This document shows, piece after piece, positions 22,831 through 31,994 of a DNA stretch of 50,684 nt. Source of the stretch: an uncultured Oscillospiraceae bacterium (GTDB taxonomy: Bacteria; Bacillota; Clostridia; Oscillospirales; Oscillospiraceae); contig CANQXH010000005.1 of NCBI GenBank assembly GCA_947627745.1, positions 1-50,684 of the forward strand, in the 5' to 3' direction. The notes under the pieces are model-generated. The model ran no database searches and was not told the origin of the DNA. It worked only from the letters and a program-made list of their open reading frames with translations. Made by a program: the position numbers and the translations under genes. Every line of letters begins with the position of its first letter. The first letter of the stretch is position 1.

Positions 22831-24813
22831 ATGAAAAAACAGGACCGATCCAAATCCCTGCTTGCGCCGGTGCTGTCCGTGAACTTTGAAAACGGGGTCC
22901 AGGACGCCTCCGGCCAGGGCAATCACGGCACGGTCCACGGCAGCCCCACCTACGCCCCCGGCTATGACGGCGGGCAGGCCCTTTACATCACCAACGCCCA
23001 TGGCCGGACCGCCCAGAATTATGTGCTGTTTGAAAACCTGAAAGGCGTCGATCTGCGGAAGGACAGCTACACGGCCCTGTTCTGGTACAAGACCCTCTGC
23101 GGCGGCAATGTGGAGTGGGCCAGGGCGGACTTTGCCTCCACCGCGGGCGCCGGCATCGATATGGGCCGTGCCCTGCTGGGCGGCATCGTGTTCTCCAACC
23201 AAAATACCGCCGATCCCGCCGCTCCCGGAATGTCCGCCGCCCAGCTGCCCCAGGCGGAATTCTTTGCCGTCGGCGTCACCGGTGGGGACGGCGCCCATCG
23301 GGATCTGGACGGCGTGGCCGATCCCCAGGACAGCCGCTGGCATCAGGTGGCGGTGGTCTATCAGCGGGACGGCGCCCTCCGGGTCTATGTGGACGGGGAG
23401 CCGGTCAAGACGGTGGACATCGCCGCCTTTGACGGGCAGAGCCTGGGCGTCAACAGCCTGGGCCTGGGCGCGGACGTGCTGGGCCAGTACGGCCTGGGCA
23501 ACGCCTATATTGACGATTTCCAGATCTACCCCGGCGTCCTGTCCCGGACAGATATCCGGGCCAACTACCATCTGAGCCGTCTCAAGGTCCTGGTGGCCGA
23601 GGCGGAGCGGCGCCTGACCCAGGTCGGCCCGGAATACACGCAGGCAGCCAAGAGCGCCTTCGCCCAGGCCATCCAAGCTGCCCAGGCCAAGCTGAACGGC
23701 GTCACCGCCGCGGAGAATTCCGGCCTGATCCCGGCCTATGACGAGCTGAAGGCTGCGTTCGACGCGTTCCTCCTGTCTCCGGTTCCCCGGCTGTCCATGC
23801 TGCTGCTTGGCGATATGCACATCGGCAGCGCCAATGATGCCCGGGCCAAGGCTCTGGAGCAGGTGCTTCAAGATGTGACGGGCCTGGGCTTGGACGGCAT
23901 GGTGAATGTCGGTGACTTCGCCAACCACGCCACCGCCGGCGCCACCGACATCGCTTACCGGGTGCTGGAAGACCTGCTGACAAAATACGGCCTGACCTCC
24001 CTGCAAATGGTGGCCTCCTTCGGCAACCACGAGGTCAATTACGAAAGTGAGAAGGAGAATTATCTGGTGAGTACCGCCAGGTATTGGGAGAATCTCCAGC
24101 GCCATATTGGGGGAAATAAGCAGTTTGGCCGGGGCGTGGGCGTGCTGGACGACGCGTGGTACCAGGCCGGGAAACACTACTGCTACGGCATGACCTTAAA
24201 GGGGCGATACCACTTCCTGGTGCTGAACACCGACTACCTGCCCCAGACCGGCAGCAGCAAGAACGTTCCCGACGAATCCGGTAACGCCCTGGACCCCATT
24301 CGCCATGGCGTTCACTTTGAGCCGGAGACTTTTGAATGGATCGACAGGATGATGGCTAAGTACAGCGCCGGCGGTCTGCCCATCTTCGTCATCAGTCACT
24401 TCCCGTTTATCGACACGGTGCCCCTGTCCTATTTTGACCCCGTCATCGTGAAGGACAATTCCATCGGCGCGCAGGATGAACAGATCCGGGCGGCGCTGGC
24501 AAAATACGACAATGTAGTTTACTTCTGCGGCCACCTTCACGCCGCCCTGGGTATGAGCGGGCCGGTGCGGGTGAGAAGCAAGGGTGGCGGCAGCTTCACC
24601 GAGATGAATCTGCCCAGCCTGAAATCCAGCGCCCGGGGCTACCGGAACATCCCGGCCAGCTGGATCATGTTCGTCTACGACACTAAGATCGTCCTCCGGG
24701 CCCGGGACTTTGCCACTGGCGAATGGCTGACCCAATACGACGCGGTGATCCCCATTAAGGGCGCGGCGCTGAAGGCCCCCTCCGGCCCAGAACCCCCCGA
24801 CGGTTCGCTCTAA
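22831..24813 (+). CDS. LamG-like lectin domain fused to a calcineurin-like phosphoesterase
   Basis: The ATG at 22831 gives 660 residues; an in-frame ATG at 22738 would place operator O5 in the coding region and adds an unlikely sequence. Residues about 12-215 are a concanavalin-like LamG jelly roll (VLSVNFENGVQDASGQGNHGTV ... RWHQVAVVYQRDGALRVYVDGEPV ... AYIDDFQIY). A helical FIVAR-like linker follows (VAEAERRLTQVGPEYTQAAKSAF). Residues about 325-620 are a metallophosphoesterase with GDMHIG, NVGDFANH, FGNHEVN, VISHFP and CGHLHA metal-binding blocks. No signal peptide is visible although LamG domains usually work outside the cell. It is transcribed divergently from lacI and carries its operators. 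Substrate unknown; a sugar-linked phosphodiester is a guess from context. Confidence 0.82.
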   Translation: MKKQDRSKSLLAPVLSVNFENGVQDASGQGNHGTVHGSPTYAPGYDGGQALYITNAHGRTAQNYVLFENLKGVDLRKDSYTALFWYKTLCGGNVEWARADFASTAGAGIDMGRALLGGIVFSNQNTADPAAPGMSAAQLPQAEFFAVGVTGGDGAHRDLDGVADPQDSRWHQVAVVYQRDGALRVYVDGEPVKTVDIAAFDGQSLGVNSLGLGADVLGQYGLGNAYIDDFQIYPGVLSRTDIRANYHLSRLKVLVAEAERRLTQVGPEYTQAAKSAFAQAIQAAQAKLNGVTAAENSGLIPAYDELKAAFDAFLLSPVPRLSMLLLGDMHIGSANDARAKALEQVLQDVTGLGLDGMVNVGDFANHATAGATDIAYRVLEDLLTKYGLTSLQMVASFGNHEVNYESEKENYLVSTARYWENLQRHIGGNKQFGRGVGVLDDAWYQAGKHYCYGMTLKGRYHFLVLNTDYLPQTGSSKNVPDESGNALDPIRHGVHFEPETFEWIDRMMAKYSAGGLPIFVISHFPFIDTVPLSYFDPVIVKDNSIGAQDEQIRAALAKYDNVVYFCGHLHAALGMSGPVRVRSKGGGSFTEMNLPSLKSSARGYRNIPASWIMFVYDTKIVLRARDFATGEWLTQYDAVIPIKGAALKAPSGPEPPDGSL

Positions 24814-24949
24814 GCGCCCCGGACTGGCGACACGGCCACGCTCCTGCCCTGGCTGCCGCCTTGCTGGGGAGTCTGGCGGGGATCGCGCCGGCGCGGCCTC
24901 GGAAGAAAAAACACGCTGACGTTTTTTCATTTTCTTTCCTTTTTATGAA

Positions 24950-24981
24950 GGTCCCCGCCGCGCGAAAGCGCGGCGGGGACC
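24950..24981. terminator. GC-rich hairpin between convergent genes
   Basis: GGTCCCCGCCGCGC and GCGCGGCGGGGACC form a perfect 14-bp stem with GAAA loop. Flanking T-tracts are poor on both strands, so termination strength is uncertain. The rest of 24814-25106 shows nothing recognisable apart from T-rich tracts at 24921-24945. Confidence 0.5.
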
Positions 24982-25106
24982 GAACTTATTATGGACCAAT
25001 TGCGCCGGCCCATGGAAAGGATCAGCGGGATGCACAGAAGGGCAAATTATATACGACCTGAATACCCCTCTTTCGCGGGAGCGCATCCATGGCATTCCCG
25101 CCCCGA

Positions 25107-27089
25107 TTATCTTCCCCAGAAGCTCAGAAGCAGGTACCCCAGCGTCAGGCACAGACCGATGCAGGCCAGCAACAGGCCGTAGGAAAAGCTCTCCTGGATC
25201 AGCCGGAGGGTGCCCTTGGCCCGCTCCTCATCCTCCACCAGCCGGTCGGTAATGGATCCGGCCTTGGGCGTCTTGCGGAAGAATCCGGCGGCCCGGTCCA
25301 GAATGCCGCCGAGGAAATGGGCGACGGGATCGGAATCCAGGGTCTCCCTGGGCGGGGGAAGCGGTCGGTGGGTGGTCCGCCGCAGGAGGCGAATGAGACT
25401 GTCCACCAGACTGTCCAGGACCCGGGAGAGAAAGGTACCGACAGCCAGGAAGCCTTTCACTACGGCATCCACCAAATAGCGGTCCAGCGCCTGGCAGAGC
25501 CCGCCGAAAATTGCCGGGAGGACTTTCAAAAGCAGGGGCCGGTAGACCAGTTCTTCCAGGTCCAGGACCTGAGGCCAACGGTTAACATAACGCCGAACCG
25601 CTCCGTCCTTCTTCATGAGCAGCCCCCGGACAACAAAAACGTAAATTCCCGCGCCGAGGCCAATACTGATGGCCGCGCCCCGCAGGTTCTCCGGAGCAAA
25701 GTAGGCGACCCGCTCCGCTGTCCCGGCGGCATAGAAGAAGCCCTGGCCCAGATCGGCGATGGGGTCCATGGTCCAGTGGGGCAGCAGCCCCAAGACCGGC
25801 GGCACCGCCGCCGCCAGGAGCAGCACGTCCTTTGTCAGGGGCCCCATTCCGGAACCCATTTCGTCAAAAGCCCGCTGCCGCTGGGGGTCCTGGTTTTTTT
25901 CGACAAAGAGCGCAACGAACAGCTTGAGCATATAGGCCACGGTCATGCCGCCGGTGAGCAGAAAGACCCACTCCGCCAGGTAAAAGAGCCCTGGATTTTG
26001 GGCAAGGCCCTGATACGCTACGATGCTCTCATGGAGCAGGGTCTTGCTGATGTACCCGGAAAACAGGGGAAAGCCTCCGATGCCCAGAGCTCCGGAGAGA
26101 AACGCCGCCAGAAGGGCCGTTTTTCCCCGGCCAAAGCCCCGGATCTCGTTTAAGTCCAGCTGGCGCAGGTTCATGAACACCACCCCGGCGCAGAGGAACA
26201 GCACCAGCTTGAAAGAAGAGTGGTTGACCATGTGCAGGAAAGCGCCCCGCACCGCCGTCAGGTTCTCCGCCCCGGCGCTCCGCAGCAGGCAGGCCATGCC
26301 GATGCCTGTCAGGATGAATCCGATCTGGGAGACGGAGGAGCAGGCCAGGGTCCGCTTGAGATTCACGGAGAAAAGGGCCAGCACCGCTCCCAGGAGCATG
26401 GTCACCAGCCCCAGCAGCGTCAGCAGCGCCCCGGCGGCTTGGTCCGCCTCAAAGAGGCCGCAGGCGGTGAAAATGATCCCAAACACCCCGGCCTTGGTCA
26501 GAATGCCGGAAAGCAGAGCGCTGGCCGGTGCGGGGGCCTCGGGATGGGCTTTTGGGAGCCAAATGTGTAGCGGGAAGCAGCCGGCCTTGGCGCCGAAGCC
26601 AAAGAGCAGCATCCCTCCAGCGGCGTACAGGCGGATTCGTCCTTCCGTGGGGCCCGCCAGGACCGGCCCGGCCAGCCGGGCCAGATCGTCCATCTCCAGG
26701 GTGCCGAACTGATCATAAAGGAGGAACAGGCCCATCAGCAGCACCAGCCCTCCGATAACCGCCACGGCCAGATACGTCTCCGCTGCCCGCAGGCTGGCCC
26801 GCCGCTGGTCAAAGGCGACCCAGACATAGGAGGTGAAGGACATGATCTCAAAAAAGAGGAAGGTAGTATACAGGTCCGCCGACAAAAACACGCCCACCGT
26901 GGCAAAAAAGGTGGCCCAGAGAAAGAAATAGTACCGCCCCCGGTTTTCATAGTGGGCCATGTATTCCCGGGAGAACGCGCTGCTCACCGCCCACATAAAG
27001 ACGGCGATGAGGCAATAGACCATGCGGAACCCATCCAGCCGGAGGTGAAGGCCCATCCCGCAGAAGTTCGGAATGAACAGATCCATCAT
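25107..27089 (-). CDS. NuoL/MrpA-like proton-conducting antiporter subunit with C-terminal extension
   Basis: A 660-residue polytopic protein of the Proton_antipo_M family. The key charged sites are present: Glu in LFFEIMSFTSYVW (TM5-like), Lys in FGFGAKAGCFPLHIWLPKAHPEAPAPASALLSG (TM7-like) and the HMVNHSSFKLVLFLCAGVV segment with His and Lys (TM11/12-like). Beyond about residue 480 it has an amphipathic stretch and a last helix ending LGYLLLSFWGR, recalling the lateral arm of NuoL. It is the last gene of the ten-gene cluster and overlaps the preceding gene by four bases. It should move H+ or Na+ in a multisubunit complex; the driving redox module is not in the window. Confidence 0.85.
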   Translation of the reverse strand: MMDLFIPNFCGMGLHLRLDGFRMVYCLIAVFMWAVSSAFSREYMAHYENRGRYYFFLWATFFATVGVFLSADLYTTFLFFEIMSFTSYVWVAFDQRRASLRAAETYLAVAVIGGLVLLMGLFLLYDQFGTLEMDDLARLAGPVLAGPTEGRIRLYAAGGMLLFGFGAKAGCFPLHIWLPKAHPEAPAPASALLSGILTKAGVFGIIFTACGLFEADQAAGALLTLLGLVTMLLGAVLALFSVNLKRTLACSSVSQIGFILTGIGMACLLRSAGAENLTAVRGAFLHMVNHSSFKLVLFLCAGVVFMNLRQLDLNEIRGFGRGKTALLAAFLSGALGIGGFPLFSGYISKTLLHESIVAYQGLAQNPGLFYLAEWVFLLTGGMTVAYMLKLFVALFVEKNQDPQRQRAFDEMGSGMGPLTKDVLLLAAAVPPVLGLLPHWTMDPIADLGQGFFYAAGTAERVAYFAPENLRGAAISIGLGAGIYVFVVRGLLMKKDGAVRRYVNRWPQVLDLEELVYRPLLLKVLPAIFGGLCQALDRYLVDAVVKGFLAVGTFLSRVLDSLVDSLIRLLRRTTHRPLPPPRETLDSDPVAHFLGGILDRAAGFFRKTPKAGSITDRLVEDEERAKGTLRLIQESFSYGLLLACIGLCLTLGYLLLSFWGR

Positions 27090-28588
27090 CCCGCCTCCTT
27101 CCCAATTTCAGCCAGAGCCGCCAGGAGGGGCTGCCCACAGAGCCCCAGCGCCAGCAGGAGCCCGGCAAAGAGCAGCAGCGGCAGGAGCATCCGCCAGTCC
27201 GGGTCCCGGCGGTCTGGCAGGGCCGCCGCCCGCCAGGGGAAGAAGGCCCGCACCGATACCGAGAGCATATAGATCCCCGTCATCAGCGCGGAGTACAGGA
27301 TTACCGCCACCCCTACTACCGGCAGTGCCGCGCCCCCGGCATCCGAGGCAGCGGAGAGGGCCGCCGTACACAGGCTCCATTTGCTCAGGAACCCAGCAAA
27401 GGGCGGGATCCCCATCAGGGACAGCGCCGCCACGGTGAAGCATCCGAAGGTCACCGGCATCCGCCTGCCCAGGCCGTCCAGCTCGGTGACGTAGGTTTTA
27501 CCGGTTTGGGTCTGGACCGCCCCGGCGCAGAAAAAGGCGCAGATCTTCATGATGGCATGGACAATCAGATGGGCCAGGGCTGCCGCCAGCCCCGCCGGGG
27601 TCATCAGCGACGCGCCAAAGAGAATGTAGGACAGGTTGCTGATGGTGGAGTAGGCCAGCCGCCGCTTCCAGTGGATCTCTCGAACGGCCATGGTGGAGGC
27701 GTACACGATGGTAACGAGCGCCGCACCCATCACCACCCACTGGGCCCAGGTGCCCCGCAAAAGATCGGTCCCGAAGCTGAAATAGGTCAGCCGCAGGACG
27801 GCAAAGGCCCCGGATTTCACCACCGCCACGGCGTGGAGCAGGGCGGTCACCGGCGTGGGGGCCACCGTCGCCCTGGGCAGCCACCCGTGGAAGGGAAACA
27901 GCGCCGCCTTCACCCCAAAGCCGAAGAAGGCCAGCACATACAGTAGAAGGGTCAGATCCTTCCCCTCGGCCGCCGGGTTCAGCATCCCGCCGGGAACGAA
28001 GGCGGTGGTGCCCGTGGCGGAGTAGGTCAGGACGTAGATCAGCCCCAGAAAGGCGAAGGCCGCTCCGCCGATGGAATAGTAGAGGTAGCGCCTGGTGGCC
28101 CGGGCCGCCTCGGAGGTCATGGGGTGCATGACCAGGGGGAAGGTGGCGAAGGTCAGCATCTCATAAAACAGGTACATGGTCACCAAATTGCCCGCCAGGG
28201 CCACCCCCAGGGTCACCCCAAAGGAGATGGTGTAAAATCCGAAGAAGGTGGGCCGCCGCTCCTCCTTTTCCATGTAGGAAAAGGCGTACAGGGTCGCCAG
28301 GGGCCACAGAAAGGACACCAGCCCGGCAAACACGCTGCCCATCCGGTCCAGGCGGAACGTCACCGTCAGCTCCCCGTACAGGCGAAACAGGAGCTGGGGC
28401 GGACTTTCCCCGCCGTTAATCGCGATCAGCGCTCCCATCCAGAGGCTGTTTCCCAGCACCAGCAGGAGCAGCGCCCCCCGGACCAGGGACCGCCGCCTGG
28501 GCGTGGTGATCCAGGGCTGGAGTAAAAATAGCAGCAAACCTGTAAAAATGGGGAGAAACACCGGCCCCGCCAGCAGAATACCGCCCAT
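27086..28588 (-). CDS. NuoM/MrpD-like antiporter subunit (paralogue 3)
   Basis: A 500-residue integral membrane protein of the same family. Marker sites are MYLFYEMLTFATFPLVMH (Glu), FGVKAALFPFHGWLPRATVAPTPVTALLHAVAVVKSG (two Lys) and HLIVHAIMKICAFFCAGAVQ. Length matches NuoM/MrpD without an arm. It overlaps the downstream paralogue by four bases and lies six bases after the upstream one. Confidence 0.85.
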   Translation of the reverse strand: MGGILLAGPVFLPIFTGLLLFLLQPWITTPRRRSLVRGALLLLVLGNSLWMGALIAINGGESPPQLLFRLYGELTVTFRLDRMGSVFAGLVSFLWPLATLYAFSYMEKEERRPTFFGFYTISFGVTLGVALAGNLVTMYLFYEMLTFATFPLVMHPMTSEAARATRRYLYYSIGGAAFAFLGLIYVLTYSATGTTAFVPGGMLNPAAEGKDLTLLLYVLAFFGFGVKAALFPFHGWLPRATVAPTPVTALLHAVAVVKSGAFAVLRLTYFSFGTDLLRGTWAQWVVMGAALVTIVYASTMAVREIHWKRRLAYSTISNLSYILFGASLMTPAGLAAALAHLIVHAIMKICAFFCAGAVQTQTGKTYVTELDGLGRRMPVTFGCFTVAALSLMGIPPFAGFLSKWSLCTAALSAASDAGGAALPVVGVAVILYSALMTGIYMLSVSVRAFFPWRAAALPDRRDPDWRMLLPLLLFAGLLLALGLCGQPLLAALAEIGKEAG

Positions 28589-28594
28589 GTTCGC

Positions 28595-30070
28595 TCACCC
28601 CACGATCCCAGCTTCCGCCAGACGGCCGATCCAGCCCAGAAGCGGGCCGGGGAAGCAGCCCAGCAGCACCGCCGCCGCCCCCAGCAGGAGAATGGGGAGG
28701 GCCATCATCAGGGACGGCTTTTCCCCGGAAATGAGGGCGGGTCCCTCCGGCTCCCGGCCGGGGAAGAACCCCGCGATCACCGGGGGCAGCAGATAGCCGG
28801 CTGTGAGCAGGGCGCTGATCAGAAGCACCGCCGGGCCCAGATACCGGAACACCCCGGTGTCCGAGGCCAGCGCCCCCTGGGCCAGGTACCATTTGCTGAT
28901 AAATCCGCTGGCGGGGGGAATGCCGATCAGCGCCAGGGAGGCCGCCGTATAGGCCCCCAGGGAGATGGGCATGATCCGCCCCAGGCCTCGGAGCTCCTCC
29001 GCCCGGGTCCTGCCGGTGCTTCTGATTACCGCTCCGGCAAACAGGAACAGCCCCGTCTTGATCACGGAATGGAACGCCACATGGGCCAGCGCCCCGGTAA
29101 AGCCCAGGGGATCCATCAGCCCCAGGCCAAACAGGACATAGGAGACCTGGCTGACGGTGGAATAGGCCAGCCGCTTTTTGAAGACCGGCTCCCGGTAGGC
29201 CAGCATGGAGCCTAAAAACACCGTCAGGAGAGACAGGATCAGCCAGGCGTCCTGCACCCAGGTTCCCCGGAGAGCTGCGGGCCCGATCAGGTCATAGGTG
29301 CTCCGCAAAATCGCCAGGACGCCGGCCTTGGTGATGACCCCGGAGAGCACGGCGCTGGCCGGGGCCGGGGCGGCGGGATGGGCCACCGGCAGCCACCCGT
29401 GGAGGGGGAACATGCCGGCCTTAGCCCCGAAGCCCACGATCATGCACAGCGCCGCCGGCAGCAGCAGCGGCGCGGAGGCGGCGGACGCCGCTGTGAAATA
29501 GCCCCCCGGCAGGAACGTCAGGCTCCCGGCGGCCTGGGCCAGGTAAAAGATCCCAAACAGGGCCAGAAACGCGCCGCCTACGGAGTAGAACAGGTACTTG
29601 AGACCCGCCCGCACCGCCTCCTTGGTCCGTTCGTGGAGCACCAGCGGCAGGGAGGTCAGGGTCATCAGTTCAAAAAACACATAAAATGTCAGCAGGTCCG
29701 CCGCAAAATCCAGACCCATCAGCGCTCCGGGGACCATCAGGTAAAGCCCGTAAAACCCGGCGGCGTGGCCGTCCTCTTTTAAGTACGAAACTGCGTAGAC
29801 GGCGGTCAAAAACCACATCACGGCGGTCAGCACCCCGAAAAAGCGTCCGACCCCGTCCACCCGGAGGCCCATGGTCAGGTTCCCGGTCAGGCTGAGCAGG
29901 GTCACGTCCCCGCCCAGCGCCGCCGCTAAGATGATAAAAACCGTCTCCAGCGCCTGGGCCGCCAGGAAGATCCCATCCAGCAGCGCCCTGCTGTTCCCAA
30001 TCCGGCGGCCCGCCAGAAGCATCGCGGCCCCGGCAGCCAGAGGGAAGAATACCGGCAATAAAAGGAACAT
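28595..30070 (-). CDS. NuoM/MrpD-like antiporter subunit (paralogue 2)
   Basis: A 491-residue membrane protein; charged sites TFYVFFELMTLTSLPLVLH, FGAKAGMFPLHGWLPVAHPAAPAPASAVLSGVITKAG and HVAFHSVIKTGLFLFAGAVI. The PAAPAPASA loop is close to that of the 660-residue paralogue, suggesting these two arose from one duplication. A 23-base gap separates it from the preceding paralogue. Confidence 0.85.
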   Translation of the reverse strand: MFLLLPVFFPLAAGAAMLLAGRRIGNSRALLDGIFLAAQALETVFIILAAALGGDVTLLSLTGNLTMGLRVDGVGRFFGVLTAVMWFLTAVYAVSYLKEDGHAAGFYGLYLMVPGALMGLDFAADLLTFYVFFELMTLTSLPLVLHERTKEAVRAGLKYLFYSVGGAFLALFGIFYLAQAAGSLTFLPGGYFTAASAASAPLLLPAALCMIVGFGAKAGMFPLHGWLPVAHPAAPAPASAVLSGVITKAGVLAILRSTYDLIGPAALRGTWVQDAWLILSLLTVFLGSMLAYREPVFKKRLAYSTVSQVSYVLFGLGLMDPLGFTGALAHVAFHSVIKTGLFLFAGAVIRSTGRTRAEELRGLGRIMPISLGAYTAASLALIGIPPASGFISKWYLAQGALASDTGVFRYLGPAVLLISALLTAGYLLPPVIAGFFPGREPEGPALISGEKPSLMMALPILLLGAAAVLLGCFPGPLLGWIGRLAEAGIVG

Positions 30071-30093
30071 CTAATTTCTCCTTTCCGCGTTCT

Positions 30094-31611
30094 TTAGCTG
30101 AACATGGCCAGGCCCTCGGTAATGGCCCGGACAATGGGCTGGGAGAACAGCCCCAGAATCAGGTTAAAAGTGATCAGACATAAAATGGCCACCTGGAAAC
30201 CCAGGGCGTTGACCTTTTCTCCGGCGGCCCCATCCGGGCCCACGCCGGCGGCGTAGGCGCCGCTCCTGGCGGGGCGGTATAGGCCCGTCAGCAGCCGCAG
30301 GAAATACACCGCGTTCAGCACCGTACTCACCGCCAGAGCGATCAGGGTGGTCAGCATCTTGCCGGGGCTGGCCATGGCGGAGGTGGCGAACAGGAGCTTG
30401 GAAATAAAGCCTGAGAGCATGGGGAAGCCCACCATGGACAGCGAGCCCACCAAAAAGCCCACCCCCGCCAGCCGGTTCCGATACCCGGAGCCCCGGAGGG
30501 CCAGAAAATCCGTCCGGTCCCCGGAGACCCGGTAGAGCCCCCGGGCGCTGAGAAACAGTAGCGCCTTGGTGGCCCCGTGGGAGAAAATGTGGAATACCGC
30601 GGCGATCATGCCCTCCGGCGTCCCCAGGCCGATGCCCATGTAGATATAGCCGATCTGAGCCACGGAGGAGTAGGCGATCATCTTTCTGGTGTCGGTCTGC
30701 ATGATGGCCCGCAGGGAGCCCAGCATCATCCCCGCCACGCCGAAGAGGAACAACACGTTTCCAATATGGCTGCGGATCACGCTCTCTGGGGACAGGACCC
30801 GGTAGTAAAATTTGATCAGCAGAAAAATGTACCCCTTGGAGACCAGCCCGGAGAGGATGGCGCTGGCCGTTGGAGTGGCGTAGCCGTAGGTGTCCGGGAT
30901 CCAGTAGTGGAAGGGGAACAGCCCGCTTTTTATTGCCAGGCCCACGCTGACCACCGCCACGATCACCAGCAGTGGGATCTCATACTGCCCGCTTTCGACG
31001 ATTTTTGCCACCGTCTCCTGGGCCGGACTCATCAGCAGCTGCCCGGTCACGTCGTAAAGAAGGCTCAGCCCAATGAGAAACAGTCCGGAGCCCAGGGAGC
31101 TCATGACCATGTACCGAATGGCGGCGGTCAGGCTTCGCCCGGTCTGGGTGATCATGATCAGACCGCAGCCGGCGATGGTGTTGATCTCCACGAAGACATA
31201 GGCCGTAAACAGGTCGTTGGTGTACACCAGGGCCAGAAGAGAGCTGAGCATCAGATCGATCAGGATGTAAAACAGGTTCTGCTTGCCAGGCTCCACGTCG
31301 GTCTGGGTATATTTCACCCCGCCGATCACTGAAAGAAGCATGATGGCGCTGAACAGTAGGGCCGTCAGCCCCTCCAATACCCCCGCCCGAATTTCGTTGC
31401 CCCAGGGGGCGGGGAAGTGGCCCATCCAATAGACGTAGCTCTCCCCGGTGGCGGCGCAGTAGGCCAAAACAGCGGCGGACAGGACCATGGTCACAGAGAT
31501 GGCGCAGACGCTTAGCACCCGGGCCTTCTTCCCCTTCAGAACCGAGGAGACGATTCCGGAGAACATGGCCAGAATAATGGAAAAGAACGGGAAATTTTGG
31601 ACGAAGCTCAA
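30094..31611 (-). CDS. MrpD-like antiporter subunit (paralogue 1)
   Basis: A 505-residue membrane protein with AYVFVEINTIAGCGLIM (Glu), LAIKSGLFPFHYWIPDTYGYATPTASAILSGLVSKG (Lys pair) and HIFSHGATKALLFLSARGL. The FHYWIPDTY loop is MrpD/MbhH-like rather than NuoL-like. It starts with TTG at 31611, overlapping the MnhC stop (TTGA), with AGGAGGAGG a little upstream; no ATG lies near the expected N-terminus. It directly follows MnhC, the canonical C-D order of Mrp operons. Confidence 0.87.
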   Translation of the reverse strand: MSFVQNFPFFSIILAMFSGIVSSVLKGKKARVLSVCAISVTMVLSAAVLAYCAATGESYVYWMGHFPAPWGNEIRAGVLEGLTALLFSAIMLLSVIGGVKYTQTDVEPGKQNLFYILIDLMLSSLLALVYTNDLFTAYVFVEINTIAGCGLIMITQTGRSLTAAIRYMVMSSLGSGLFLIGLSLLYDVTGQLLMSPAQETVAKIVESGQYEIPLLVIVAVVSVGLAIKSGLFPFHYWIPDTYGYATPTASAILSGLVSKGYIFLLIKFYYRVLSPESVIRSHIGNVLFLFGVAGMMLGSLRAIMQTDTRKMIAYSSVAQIGYIYMGIGLGTPEGMIAAVFHIFSHGATKALLFLSARGLYRVSGDRTDFLALRGSGYRNRLAGVGFLVGSLSMVGFPMLSGFISKLLFATSAMASPGKMLTTLIALAVSTVLNAVYFLRLLTGLYRPARSGAYAAGVGPDGAAGEKVNALGFQVAILCLITFNLILGLFSQPIVRAITEGLAMFS

Positions 31612-31991
31612 AGCTGCTCTTCCTCCTCCTGCTTCATGGAGATCAGAATCCGGTCCAGGTCCAGGGAGTGGTAGCGCTCATAGAGCCGGATGGTCAGGGC
31701 CAGCATCAGCGCCGTGGTGCTGACGCTGACCACGATCCCCGTCAGCACCAGGCCGCTGGGAATGGGGTTGATGTAGGCGGCGGGGTCCGTCACCCCGCTC
31801 GTGAGGATGGGCACCTGCCGGCCCGCGATATAGCCCTTGGCGGCCAGGAACAGGTAGATGGCCGTGTCCATGATGTTCATGCCCAGGATCTTCTTGATCA
31901 GGTTCCGGTGGAGCAGGAGCATGGTAAAGCCGATGCCGAAGAGGACCATGGCGGCCTCTTCCTCCAGGTTCAAATTCAGTTCTCCAAACAT
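31608..31991 (-). CDS. MnhC/MrpC (NuoK-like) subunit
   Basis: A 127-residue protein with three helices and the NuoK-type core: LFGIGFTMLLLHRNLIKKILGMNIMDTAIYLFLA, followed by the family-typical ALTGIVVS-like TM3 (LVLTGIVVSVSTTALMLAL). Start follows GGGAGGAATGTGAGCC. Between the MnhB-like and MnhD-like genes, as in Mrp operons. Confidence 0.88.
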   Translation of the reverse strand: MFGELNLNLEEEAAMVLFGIGFTMLLLHRNLIKKILGMNIMDTAIYLFLAAKGYIAGRQVPILTSGVTDPAAYINPIPSGLVLTGIVVSVSTTALMLALTIRLYERYHSLDLDRILISMKQEEEEQL

Positions 31992-31994
31992 GGC

